Made by a program: the position numbers and the translations under genes | Assembly (NCBI GenBank): GCA_020634435.1 | Contig: JACKBS010000008.1 | Span: forward strand, 62,001-126,000 | Direction of reading: 5' to 3' | From: Ardenticatenaceae bacterium | GTDB taxonomy: Bacteria > Chloroflexota > Anaerolineae > Promineifilales > Promineifilaceae | Length of the DNA stretch: 64,000 bases | Notes under the pieces: generated by a model | Database searches by the model: none | Told to the model about the DNA's origin: nothing | Seen by the model: the letters and a program-made list of their open reading frames with translations, nothing else | Shown here: piece by piece, positions 24,931 through 32,931 of the stretch | Layout: every line of letters begins with the position of its first letter | Position numbering within the stretch: position 1 is the first letter of the stretch

Positions 24931-26922
24931 TCATAGCTCCTCAATTTCTTTCCAGTCTGCCCGGCAGGCACGGCAGACGGAGTTGAACAGCGGCAGCACG
25001 GTGCCGTTGTCCGATTTTTGCCAGATCAGCTGGCGCAGCGCATCGAGGGATTGCAGATGGAGCTGCTGTGCGGCCGGTTCCATGACCGAGCGGGTGTGGC
25101 CATGCCGCCACCACTGTTCCAGCTCATCTTCTGGAAAACGACTGCTGAGGCGCGGCAAGAAAATCGGCGTAGTCGGATCTGTGCGGTCCAGGTCGTCCAG
25201 CAGCAAATCGGGCAGCGTGCCGGCCGTATCGATCATGAACAGCAAAAACCAATGATTGGGCGCAGGCAGGTTGTTTTGCTGAAGCGCCTGCTGCAAATCG
25301 GCGACCAGCGGCTGCCAAAAATCCTGCAATACGGTTTGTGGGTAGCTGGCCAGCTGCTTACAAATATTGTCCAGCACGATGATGGTATGCCCCGCTTGCC
25401 AGCGGGCCAGTAGGGCGGCAATCACGCCGGGCTTGTCGGCCAAGAAGGCATTGGGATCGACCAACTGAAGCGTAAACTGCTCCCACAAACTGTCGATGGT
25501 TTGCACAAACGTCGGATCGCCAATGTCTATGTGCAGCGGATCGATGTTGCTGGCCCCGCCTAGTTCATCCTTAAATTCTTCTTTGAGCAGCAGGTTGCGC
25601 AGCCAGTTGTGGCCTGCTTTGTCTGGCCCGGAAATGAGAAACGCGCCCATTTTGTGCGCTTTGCCGTATATGTCGCCAAATTTGTAGCGGTGGTCGCGAA
25701 AGTTGAGCCGGGTGAGGGCGCGGTGCAGTTCCTGGTTGTTGTTGGCGGCCCGGCGGCGGGTGGTTTGCAGCGCAAGCTGTTTACGTTGGAAAAGACGGCC
25801 GTCTGGCAGCCGCATAAATAAAACGGGGGTAGCAAAATCGCGTGTCTCGTCTCGGTAATCACGCTGGCTGACGGCGTGACGGGCGGCCTGCACGGCCACA
25901 TCCAGCGGGGCATCCTGTGCCAGCTGGCAGTAAAACGTTTCGGCAAACTCAACGGCCGTATCGTTAGACACAATATACTGCATCCCCACCACTGCCGGAA
26001 TGTTTTGCTGCACCACGCTAGAAGCGACGCTGGCAAAAGCGCGTGACTCCGACAGCCGTGCACCTTCGCACGTTTGCAGCAGTACCAGGCTGGGGGCGGG
26101 ATGATTTTCGCTGAAGAGGCGGCTGAAATAGCTGGCATCGACCCACTGCGCTTCGCCAAACAGCTCATCTTCCGGGGCCAGGGCCAGCTGGCCGCGCTCT
26201 GGGCTGTTGTCGGCTGGCTGGTGTAAACGGCCGTGTCCGATAAAGTGAAACACGTGCGGCCGGTGTGCTTTCAGGAGGCGGTCCAGCTCTTTTTGTTGGG
26301 CGTTGTCGCTGAAAAATAGCTCAATGTTGCTGTTGGGGGCATTGGCCAGCACTTGCAGGGCATCTAGCACCGGCTGGTAAATCACCGGGCCAAGCTCCGC
26401 GTTCTGGCGCGTGCCGGGATACGAGGCCACCAGCAGGATGCGGATTTTGTCGTCTTTTTGCAGTTCCAGGCGCGGCGCGGCCATGTGCAGGCGGGGCCGT
26501 CGGCTTAAAATGAGATGAGGTGAGGCGCTAAGAAGAACGGCCGTTCCCGACTTGGGCCGCATGAATTCCCAGGGGAACGCGGCTACTTGCGGCAAATATT
26601 CCTCGTCGATGTCTAGCTCAATGCGCAGCAGATCGTCATTGGCCAGCACTTTTTGGTACAGTTTTTCAAATTCGCCTTGCAGCTGCTTGTCGAAGATGGC
26701 CTGGAACAGCTGCTCGCCCAGCAGGCGTACTTCGTCGCTGCTGAGATCAGCTGGATTTTGTTGCCGGGCTTTTTGCTGGAAAGCGGCAATTTGCTGCACC
26801 AGCGCCTCGCTGTAGCCAAAGTCGGCCGAAAACTGGCGTGACCCATCTGGCTCTTCAATATTAATGGAAAGCCGATCTTTGCTGTTGATGGTGATGCGAA
26901 AAATGGTCAGGTGCGATGCCAT
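24931..26922 (-). CDS. CHAT-domain protease fused to an inactive STAND (iSTAND-like) domain
   Basis: A 663-residue cytoplasmic protein. After about 90 N-terminal residues, a CHAT caspase-like fold spans about 90-385, with FPWEF in the lead strand, catalytic His230 (HFIGHG) and Cys285 (LLQTCEG), both present. The C-terminal half (about 395-663) resembles an iSTAND module: LNFRDH entry motif, FLISGPDKAGHNWL where a P-loop would be (432-441, with HN replacing KT) and IIVLDN as Walker B remnant. It therefore probably senses or recruits rather than hydrolyses ATP. The layout suggests a latent protease released by signalling through the MoxR/vWA and EAD partners. It starts 42 bp after the EAD7-tailed gene. 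Confidence 0.87.
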   Translation of the reverse strand: MASHLTIFRITINSKDRLSINIEEPDGSRQFSADFGYSEALVQQIAAFQQKARQQNPADLSSDEVRLLGEQLFQAIFDKQLQGEFEKLYQKVLANDDLLRIELDIDEEYLPQVAAFPWEFMRPKSGTAVLLSASPHLILSRRPRLHMAAPRLELQKDDKIRILLVASYPGTRQNAELGPVIYQPVLDALQVLANAPNSNIELFFSDNAQQKELDRLLKAHRPHVFHFIGHGRLHQPADNSPERGQLALAPEDELFGEAQWVDASYFSRLFSENHPAPSLVLLQTCEGARLSESRAFASVASSVVQQNIPAVVGMQYIVSNDTAVEFAETFYCQLAQDAPLDVAVQAARHAVSQRDYRDETRDFATPVLFMRLPDGRLFQRKQLALQTTRRRAANNNQELHRALTRLNFRDHRYKFGDIYGKAHKMGAFLISGPDKAGHNWLRNLLLKEEFKDELGGASNIDPLHIDIGDPTFVQTIDSLWEQFTLQLVDPNAFLADKPGVIAALLARWQAGHTIIVLDNICKQLASYPQTVLQDFWQPLVADLQQALQQNNLPAPNHWFLLFMIDTAGTLPDLLLDDLDRTDPTTPIFLPRLSSRFPEDELEQWWRHGHTRSVMEPAAQQLHLQSLDALRQLIWQKSDNGTVLPLFNSVCRACRADWKEIEEL

Positions 26923-26964
26923 ATGGGTTTGTTTGCCAGAAATTGAGCGGCTAAGTGCCAGAAA

Positions 26965-28167
26965 TTAAACGTTCCAATCGACGTGCGGCCGTTTCTGTTG
27001 GCAGTAGTCGCGCAGCTTGTCGAACGTGTTTTCACGCAAGGTGAGCAGCGCCAGCTCCTGCGCGTACTCTGGTTTGGAACGGCCGGGCAGGTTCTCATAA
27101 TCATACCCGATGTCCAGGCAAAGTGTGCGCAAATCTGCTTCACTAAACCATTGGGTAAGCAGTTTGCCCATCTGGCTGGCGCGCGGCAGGAAGCTGAGAG
27201 GGGCAGTTTCTATCTCATCGGCAGCTGGTTGCGGGGTAGGTTCAGAGGGGGGAGATACGGCCGTTGGCAGCCCAATTTCGTCCCAAGTTTCGCCCACGGT
27301 GACGGCAAATTCTCGCGCCCCCTTGTTGGCGCCACTGAACAAATCACGCAAAGAATTTTGAAAGCGTGTGATGACGTGGCGAAAGTTGGCCGTCAGTTTG
27401 TTCATGTCCGGCTCAGCCCAGGCCACACCTTTCAGTGAAATGGCTTTGCTTCCTTTGGGTACCTTAAACACAATGGTGAACTGGGCCGTCAACGTTTGGC
27501 TGATTTCATCGTTGTCCAGGTACCAATAACATTCGGAGCCGTCTGGCCCATAAGCGGCAATGTTGAAGCGACCGCGGCTGTAGGCAAAAGCGGGAATCTG
27601 AATGAACGAATTCATCTCATTTTTGTTGATCAGTTTGCTTTGCAGGTGAGCTGGGAGGGTGGATTGGGCAACGGCCGTATCCAACCCTTCAATGCCCACT
27701 TCAAACCCTAGGTTGCCATCCAGATTTAACTGCAAGCTGCCGCCAAATTTATACACCTCTTGCCACTGCTCATCTGGGAAAATTGAAACCACAATCGGTT
27801 CGCCCGCTGCATCCATCCCAAAATTGAGCTGGCAGCCCAACGCGCGAAAATAGGTGCCTGGTTCGGGCCGCATCTGCACGGAGAGAGTCATGTGGTAAAA
27901 GTCAAAGCGATGACGCATTTGCTCGCCGTGCAGGGGCGATAATTGGATGCCAACCTGCTCAAAAAGGGTTGGGGTGAGCGGCTCCAGATTGGCTAGCGGA
28001 TTGCTGAATTTAATTTTGGCAGATCGGTACAGCTGAATATCGGCCGCGCCTAAAGACACACTCTTGCCTGCGTCCAGGCCACCGGTCCAGTTGTTGACTT
28101 CTTCTTGCAGAGTCAGCAGATGATTTTGTGTTTCCTGAGGATTGGGTGGGCGCACAAATTCGGTCAT
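26965..28167 (-). CDS. Unknown protein with C-terminal EAD7 adaptor domain, first gene of the conflict operon
   Basis: A 400-residue cytoplasmic protein. The start at 28167 is fixed by an excellent AGGAGG site 6 nt upstream. Residues about 1-300 form a beta-rich region I do not recognise (FDFYHMTLSVQMRPEPG, GSECYWYLDN, KAISLKGVAWAEPD). A Pro-rich linker (about 305-325) leads to a death-fold-like EAD7 at about 335-398: FSEADLRTLCLDIGYDYENL, then KLRDYCQQKRPHVDW. EADs mediate homotypic contacts with the same domain elsewhere; the giant protein carries a matching one. It may be a sensor that recruits the giant. No transmembrane segment is seen. Confidence 0.78.
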   Translation of the reverse strand: MTEFVRPPNPQETQNHLLTLQEEVNNWTGGLDAGKSVSLGAADIQLYRSAKIKFSNPLANLEPLTPTLFEQVGIQLSPLHGEQMRHRFDFYHMTLSVQMRPEPGTYFRALGCQLNFGMDAAGEPIVVSIFPDEQWQEVYKFGGSLQLNLDGNLGFEVGIEGLDTAVAQSTLPAHLQSKLINKNEMNSFIQIPAFAYSRGRFNIAAYGPDGSECYWYLDNDEISQTLTAQFTIVFKVPKGSKAISLKGVAWAEPDMNKLTANFRHVITRFQNSLRDLFSGANKGAREFAVTVGETWDEIGLPTAVSPPSEPTPQPAADEIETAPLSFLPRASQMGKLLTQWFSEADLRTLCLDIGYDYENLPGRSKPEYAQELALLTLRENTFDKLRDYCQQKRPHVDWNV

Positions 28168-28302
28168 GGGAACCTCCTGCGGTAACAAAGAAAAGCAAAA
28201 GTATCTTACTGAGGAAACGGCCGTATTGTCAACGCGGATCACGCTACACAAAACGGTTTATGTCTATTTGTCTATGTTTTGCATAAGATTTTTGATTATA
28301 CA

Positions 28303-28331
28303 TTGACAAAATATGTGCAACTGATTATCAT
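28303..28331 (+). promoter_or_regulatory. Sigma-70-type promoter for the ABC exporter
   Basis: TTGACA at 28303-28308, a 17-bp spacer and TATCAT at 28326-28331 make a near-consensus promoter about 80 bp before the ABC ATPase start. The surrounding 28250-28340 is clearly AT-rich. Confidence 0.75.
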
Positions 28332-28410
28332 ATGGTCATTCGCTTACAACTTTTGTCCATAAAAGAGGCAAAACTTAATTGCAAGGTGCTGGGCGGTAAA
28401 GGAGCGCAGA

Positions 28411-29385
28411 ATGTCCAATAGAGAAATTAGCGTTGAGAATTTAATGAAGCAGTATTCGGGAGGCGTAACGGCCGTAAATGACATTTCCTTCCGGGTCAAT
28501 TCTGGGGAAATTTTTGGCTTTTTGGGGCCTAACGGGGCTGGTAAGAGCACCACTATCAAAATCCTCACCACCCTGGCCTTGCCCAGCGGGGGCAAAGCTA
28601 CGGTTGGCGGCTATGATGTGGTCCACGAGGCCGATCTGGTGCGCCGCATTGCGGGGGTAGCCTTGCAAGACATCGGCCTGGACCCACTCATGAAGCCAAT
28701 GGAGCTGCTATCAATTCAGGCGCAGCTTTTTGGCGCGTCGCGGCAGCAGGCCAAAGCCCGCGCCCAGGAGCTCGTCGAACTGGTTCGCCTCACCGAAGCG
28801 GTGGACCGACGGGTGGGTACCTACAGCGGCGGCATGCGCCGTCGTTTGGACCTGGCGCTGGCGTTGGTACACAAACCGGCCATCCTCTTCCTGGATGAAC
28901 CAACCACTGGTCTTGATCCCGCCAGCCGCCGCGATGTGTGGGAAGAAGTACGCCGCCTCAACAAAGAGCTGGGCATGACCATCTTCCTCACCACGCAATA
29001 CCTGGAAGAGGCCGACGAACTGGCCGACCGCATTGCCATTATCGACAAGGGTAAAATTGCCAAAAAAGGTTCCCCAGCACAGCTCAAAGCAGGCGTGGGC
29101 AAAGAGTCCATCAACCTGGCCTTCGATACCCGCGACATGGCCGAAAAGGCGTGTGACCAGCTCAGCGACATGGCTGAAAATATCCAGACCGACCGCGACA
29201 TGGTGCGCCTCTACATGAGCCAGGCGGCCCAAACGATTCCGGCCGTCGTCAACCGGCTGCAATCCGCAAACCTCAATCCGATTTCACTCACACTCACCCA
29301 GCCCACGCTGGACGACGTATTTTTGCAGGTTACCGGGCAGCGGCTCACAACCGAAGAAGATAAAGAAAAAGTAAAGGTAGGATAA
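28411..29385 (+). CDS. ABC transporter ATP-binding protein (DrrA-type exporter)
   Basis: A cytoplasmic ATPase of 324 residues for an ABC-2 exporter. Walker A is GPNGAGKST (about 38-46), the signature YSGGMRRR (about 137), Walker B ILFLDEPTTGLD, and the switch His is replaced by Gln in FLTTQYLEEAD, as in DrrA-like proteins. The C-terminal about 90 residues match the regulatory tail of daunorubicin-resistance ATPases (PTLDDVFLQVTG). The permease follows after 4 bp. The substrate is not readable; lipid, drug or glycoside export are family possibilities. Confidence 0.95.
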   Translation: MSNREISVENLMKQYSGGVTAVNDISFRVNSGEIFGFLGPNGAGKSTTIKILTTLALPSGGKATVGGYDVVHEADLVRRIAGVALQDIGLDPLMKPMELLSIQAQLFGASRQQAKARAQELVELVRLTEAVDRRVGTYSGGMRRRLDLALALVHKPAILFLDEPTTGLDPASRRDVWEEVRRLNKELGMTIFLTTQYLEEADELADRIAIIDKGKIAKKGSPAQLKAGVGKESINLAFDTRDMAEKACDQLSDMAENIQTDRDMVRLYMSQAAQTIPAVVNRLQSANLNPISLTLTQPTLDDVFLQVTGQRLTTEEDKEKVKVG

Positions 29386-29389
29386 GCAC

Positions 29390-30223
29390 ATGACAACTCA
29401 AGTTTCTGTTCAAAGCACGTTCGCGCCCCGTCAGAAAAGCCACGACAAGGCCAATTTGCCTTTGCAAATTTGGCTGGCTACCTGGCGCAGTCTCACGACG
29501 ATTTTCCGTACACCGGTAGCGCTTTTCCCACCGCTAGCAATAAGTATCTTCTTTCTGGTGATCTATGAATCAACGCTCGGTGGGGCCGCCGCCTTCATTC
29601 CCAACCTCAGTGGCAACAGCTATTTGGGGTTTATTTTGCCGCTGTCCATTGTAAGTTCATCGCTTTCTGGAGCGGGTATCGCGGCGCAAAACATGGTGCG
29701 CGATATTGAAAGTGGGTACTTCGATAAGCTCTTGCTGACGCCCATTAGCCGGGCGGCGCTGCTGTTGGGTCCCATTTTCGCCGGCGCACTTATTTTGGGC
29801 ATTCAGGCGAGCATCGTGATTGGGGTTGCCCTTATCATGGGGCTGAAGTCGGCAACGGGTTTTGCTGGACTGCTGCTGGTAGTGGGTCTGGCAATTTTGC
29901 TGGGCACCGGTTTTGCCGGGTTTACCGTTTCGGCGGCGTTGGGCAGTGGTAGCGCCGCGGCAACACAAGGCGCAAGCTTTATCTTCTTCCCGCTTACCTT
30001 CCTGACGGCTAGCTTTGTGCCGCTGGAATTGCTGGATGGCTGGTTGAAAACGGCCGCTACCTTTAATCCCATCACCTACGTCTTGGAAGCCATGCGCGCC
30101 ACGCTAAACACTGGCTGGGACAGCACGCTCATTTGGCAAGGCGTCGGTGCCTGCTTGCTCCTGGGTGGGGCCATGTTTGCCCTGGCGATTTACTCGCTTC
30201 GTGTGCGCACGCGTCGCTCGTAA
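29390..30223 (+). CDS. ABC-2 type permease
   Basis: An integral membrane protein of 277 residues with six hydrophobic helices after a basic cytoplasmic N-terminus. The family motif DIESGYFDKLLLTPISR sits in the first cytoplasmic loop, and ASFVPLELLDGWLKTAATFNPITYVLEAMR before the last helices is typical of DrrB/NodJ-like permeases. It lies 4 bp after the ATPase gene and is closed by a strong terminator. Confidence 0.93.
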   Translation: MTTQVSVQSTFAPRQKSHDKANLPLQIWLATWRSLTTIFRTPVALFPPLAISIFFLVIYESTLGGAAAFIPNLSGNSYLGFILPLSIVSSSLSGAGIAAQNMVRDIESGYFDKLLLTPISRAALLLGPIFAGALILGIQASIVIGVALIMGLKSATGFAGLLLVVGLAILLGTGFAGFTVSAALGSGSAAATQGASFIFFPLTFLTASFVPLELLDGWLKTAATFNPITYVLEAMRATLNTGWDSTLIWQGVGACLLLGGAMFALAIYSLRVRTRRS

Positions 30224-30243
30224 AAGCACTCGATCGATAAAAT

Positions 30244-30280
30244 AAAAAAGAGACTGGAAAATTTTCCAGTCTCTTTTTTT
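30244..30280. terminator. Bidirectional rho-independent terminator
   Basis: A 17-bp stem AAAAGAGACTGGAAAA / TTTTCCAGTCTCTTTT flanked by A and T runs ends the exporter operon on the plus strand. It can also stop the converging rocD transcript. Confidence 0.92.
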
Positions 30281-30282
30281 GC

Positions 30283-30336
30283 GTAGCCGCGGTTTCTTAC
30301 CGCGTAAAAGAGCGCGGTAAGAAACCGCGGCTACAT
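30283..30336. repeat. Palindromic 'gtagccgcggtttctt' repeat, copy 1
   Basis: GTAGCCGCGGTTTCTTACCG and its complement CGGTAAGAAACCGCGGCTAC form a near-perfect hairpin. A diverged copy lies at 46332-46384. Both copies sit right at the 3' end of a minus-strand gene. Confidence 0.85.
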
Positions 30337-30337
30337 G

Positions 30338-31531
30338 CTAGGGCATTTGCAGAACGGGTTCGATGTGCTCCATCGCCCAGTCAATTTCTTCCTTGGTGAT
30401 GACCAGCGGCGGGGCAAAACGAATCACATTGTCATGCGTTTCTTTACATAAAATACCGCGTTCTTGTAAAGCTTCGCAGAAGCGGCGAGCGCGCGTGTGC
30501 AGTTCTACACCGATGAACAGCCCTTTGCCGCGCACCTCTTTGATGTGCTCGCTCTCGATGCGTTGTAAGCGGCCCTTGAAATATTCGCCCAGCTCGCGAG
30601 AACGTTCAACCATCTTTTCATGGGTCAGCGCGTTCAGGGCGGCACGCCCAACGGCCGCTCCCAATGGATTACCGCCAAAGGTGCTGCCGTGATCGCCGGG
30701 GTGGAACAGGCCCAACACGTTGCGGTCGCTGAGAACGGCCGAAACCGGGTAAAAGCCCCCGCTCAACGCCTTGCCCACAATCGTCACGTCTGCCTTCACG
30801 CCCTCATGGTGGCAGGCAAATAGCTGCCCCGTACGGCCGAATCCAGTCTGAATCTCATCGGCAATAAACAAAACATTGTGTTCCTGGCAAATGTCATACG
30901 CCTCTTTGAGGAAGCCTTCGTGGGGGATGATGACGCCGCCTTCGCCCTGGATGGGTTCCACCAGGAAACCAACAGTGTTGGGCGTGATGGCGGCTTCGAG
31001 AGCGGCCGTATCGCCGTAGGGAATCATGACAAAGCCGGGGGTGAAGGGGCCAAAGTGGCGCTTGTAGCTGGCCTCGCTGGAAAAGCCGATGATGGTGGTG
31101 GTACGGCCGTGGAAATTGCCTTCACACACGATAATCTCGGCCTGACCATCGGGCACATTTTTTACTTCGTAGCCCCATTTACGGGCAGCTTTAACGGCCG
31201 TTTCCACCGCTTCTGCGCCCGTGTTCATCGGCAGGGCCATCTCGTAATCGGTAAGTTGGCACAGTTCCTGGAGGAACGGCCCCATCTGGTCGTTGCGGAA
31301 GGCGCGCGAGGTGAGGGTGACTTTATGCATTTGGGCTGTGGCGGCCGCCATGATGCCCGGGTGGCAATGCCCTTGGTTGACCGCCGAGTACGCCGCCAGG
31401 CAGTCCAGATATTTTTTGCCATCTACGTCATAAACCCAGACGCCTTCTGCTTTTTCAATCACTACGTCCAGCGGATGGTAGTTGTGGGCGCTGTAGGTTT
31501 CATCGAGTTCAATAAAATGCTGACTGTTCAT
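30338..31531 (-). CDS. rocD: Ornithine aminotransferase
   Basis: A PLP-dependent class III aminotransferase of 397 residues that converts ornithine plus 2-oxoglutarate to glutamate semialdehyde and glutamate. Marks are LDCLAAYSAVNQGHCHP near the N-terminus, NTGAEAVETAVKAARKW for the phosphate loop, LFIADEIQTGFGRTG with the cofactor Asp, and the Schiff-base lysine in VTIVGKALSGGFYPVSAV. The start at 31531 has an AAGGAG site; a longer in-frame reading would run into the repeat upstream. It stands alone between repeats. Acetylornithine transaminase is the nearest alternative, but the motifs favour RocD. Confidence 0.93.
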   Translation of the reverse strand: MNSQHFIELDETYSAHNYHPLDVVIEKAEGVWVYDVDGKKYLDCLAAYSAVNQGHCHPGIMAAATAQMHKVTLTSRAFRNDQMGPFLQELCQLTDYEMALPMNTGAEAVETAVKAARKWGYEVKNVPDGQAEIIVCEGNFHGRTTTIIGFSSEASYKRHFGPFTPGFVMIPYGDTAALEAAITPNTVGFLVEPIQGEGGVIIPHEGFLKEAYDICQEHNVLFIADEIQTGFGRTGQLFACHHEGVKADVTIVGKALSGGFYPVSAVLSDRNVLGLFHPGDHGSTFGGNPLGAAVGRAALNALTHEKMVERSRELGEYFKGRLQRIESEHIKEVRGKGLFIGVELHTRARRFCEALQERGILCKETHDNVIRFAPPLVITKEEIDWAMEHIEPVLQMP

Positions 31532-31620
31532 TGTTAATCCAACTCCTTGCCAATGGGTTTTGGGGAATACATGTGTAGAGTTGTTGCTATTGTGGGTCAA
31601 AAAAATAAGATAGTAAATAA

Positions 31621-31755
31621 ACTTGTCATGCTGAGGTCTTCCGAAGCATCCCGCCCGCTTGATAGTCAATGAAACTCTGCCTTGAGGAAAGCACTTAACA
31701 TGTACTCCTTGCGGGATTCTTCGCTTCGCTCAGAATGACAAAATCAATTACCTGA
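31621..31755. repeat. MITE-like element, copy 2
   Basis: Same ends as the copy at 24760-24885: ACTTGTCATGCTGAGGTCTT on the left, GCGGGATTCTTCGCTTCGC plus TCAGAATGAC on the right, and a CCTGATTATT tail. The centres differ, so only the ends are conserved. It lies upstream of rocD. Confidence 0.8.
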
Positions 31756-31793
31756 TTATTCTTTAAACGCTAAAGACATTGTCTCTACTTGAT

Positions 31794-31840
31794 AAAAAAA
31801 AGCCTGATCAAATCGAACAATTGTCCGGTCATCAGGCTTT
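31794..31840 (-). terminator. Rho-independent terminator
   Basis: On the minus strand, AAAGCCTGAT and ATCAGGCTTT pair around a 22-nt loop and are followed by a T run. It would end the uppP/phosphate-binding-protein transcript about 270 bp beyond the last stop. Confidence 0.75.
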
Positions 31841-32110
31841 GCTCAGACAACGCACCAATTGGTGCGCGTCATCTTTTCACAAAAACTATACTGTTTTCAG
31901 AGTCTCCATTATAGATTTGCTTCTGGTTTCTGTCTACAGCCGAAAAGAAGTGACACAGAGGGGCGCAGAGAAGACTCAGAGATTCGCGGAGAGATGGGAG
32001 AATGGGAGAGGAAGCTTTGCTCAAGTGGCTCTTGCTCACGACAGAGCACCCCGGCTTTGCTCAATCCATTCGTTTTATTCGTTGATTCGTGCCATTCGTG
32101 ATAAATGGTG

Positions 32111-32929
32111 TTACCGCACACGGCCGTATATTCCCTCAATCACCGCTTGTCCCTCATCCGATTGTAGCCAGGCGAGGAAGGCGCGCAGCTCGCCCGTTGG
32201 TTCGGCTTCGCTGGCGGTGAGGAAGTAGAGGGGCGTGGTGAGTGGATAGGTTTGGTCGGTGGTGGTGGCTGGGGTGGCGGAACGGCCGTCTATCTGCAAA
32301 ATCTTCACCCCGGCCAACTGGCTGGCGCTGCCCATGCTGCTGTAACCGATGGCCGCGGGATTTTTGGCAACGGCCGTTAACATCGCCTCATTGCCTGATT
32401 CCAGCAGGGCATTGGGGCTGATACGCTGTTCGGCCATGATTTGTTGGCGCAAAATGGTACGCAGGCCCGACCCCTGTTCGCGGCTGAGCAGCACAATGGC
32501 CTCATCGGCCCCACCGACCGACTGCCAATTGGTGATACGGCCGTTAAAAATGGCCTGCACCTCGGCATTGGTTAAGGTTTGCACGGGATTGTCTGGATGG
32601 GTGATAAAAACCAGGCCATCCAGCGCCACCGGGTTGAAGTAGCGGGTTTCGCCTTCGACGATATGATGCACCAGAATGGCATCCAGTTGCCCATTGGCCA
32701 GATCGTTGGCCAGCGTATCGCTGTTGGCGGTTACAAACAGCAATTCAGCTTGCGGATTCCGTTGCGCATAGACCGCCTCGATGAGCGGAATGAGCGGGCT
32801 GGCGCTGCTGGTAACGCCGATTTGCAGCAGCACGGGGGCTTCGGTGGCGGGCAGCGTTGGCGGTGGGGCGGGTTGCCCAGCGCAGCCAAAGGCAAGCCCG
32901 ACCGCCAGCAGCCAGAGCAGGCGCTTCAT
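32111..32929 (-). CDS. PstS-like phosphate-type substrate-binding lipoprotein
   Basis: A lipid-anchored periplasmic-binding-type protein of 272 residues. The signal ends in AFGC (Cys16) and is followed by a Pro-rich spacer. The fold shows PstS-like features: LTNAEVQAIFNGRITNW, SREQGSGLRTILRQ and NPAAIGYSSMGS. These are the anion-binding motifs of phosphate receptors, though shorter relatives bind other oxyanions. It follows uppP by 2 bp, with no transporter genes nearby, so it may feed a distant Pst system or act as a sensor. Confidence 0.87.
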   Translation of the reverse strand: MKRLLWLLAVGLAFGCAGQPAPPPTLPATEAPVLLQIGVTSSASPLIPLIEAVYAQRNPQAELLFVTANSDTLANDLANGQLDAILVHHIVEGETRYFNPVALDGLVFITHPDNPVQTLTNAEVQAIFNGRITNWQSVGGADEAIVLLSREQGSGLRTILRQQIMAEQRISPNALLESGNEAMLTAVAKNPAAIGYSSMGSASQLAGVKILQIDGRSATPATTTDQTYPLTTPLYFLTASEAEPTGELRAFLAWLQSDEGQAVIEGIYGRVR

Positions 32930-32931
32930 GG

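Larger units (their letters stand above)
31532..32110. other. Intergenic region made of repeats and a terminator
   Basis: No gene is supported in 579 bp. It holds the second MITE-like copy (31621-31755), a minus-strand terminator (31794-31840), a cacagagg-type stretch (about 31946-32000) and a gattcgtgccattcgtgataaa-like stretch (about 32070-32105). Short open frames here are unconvincing. Confidence 0.7.

Noticed and set aside
31779..32228. Plus-strand 149-codon frame after rocD
   Set aside because: It is made of repeat elements and a terminator and runs antisense into the phosphate-binding-like gene.
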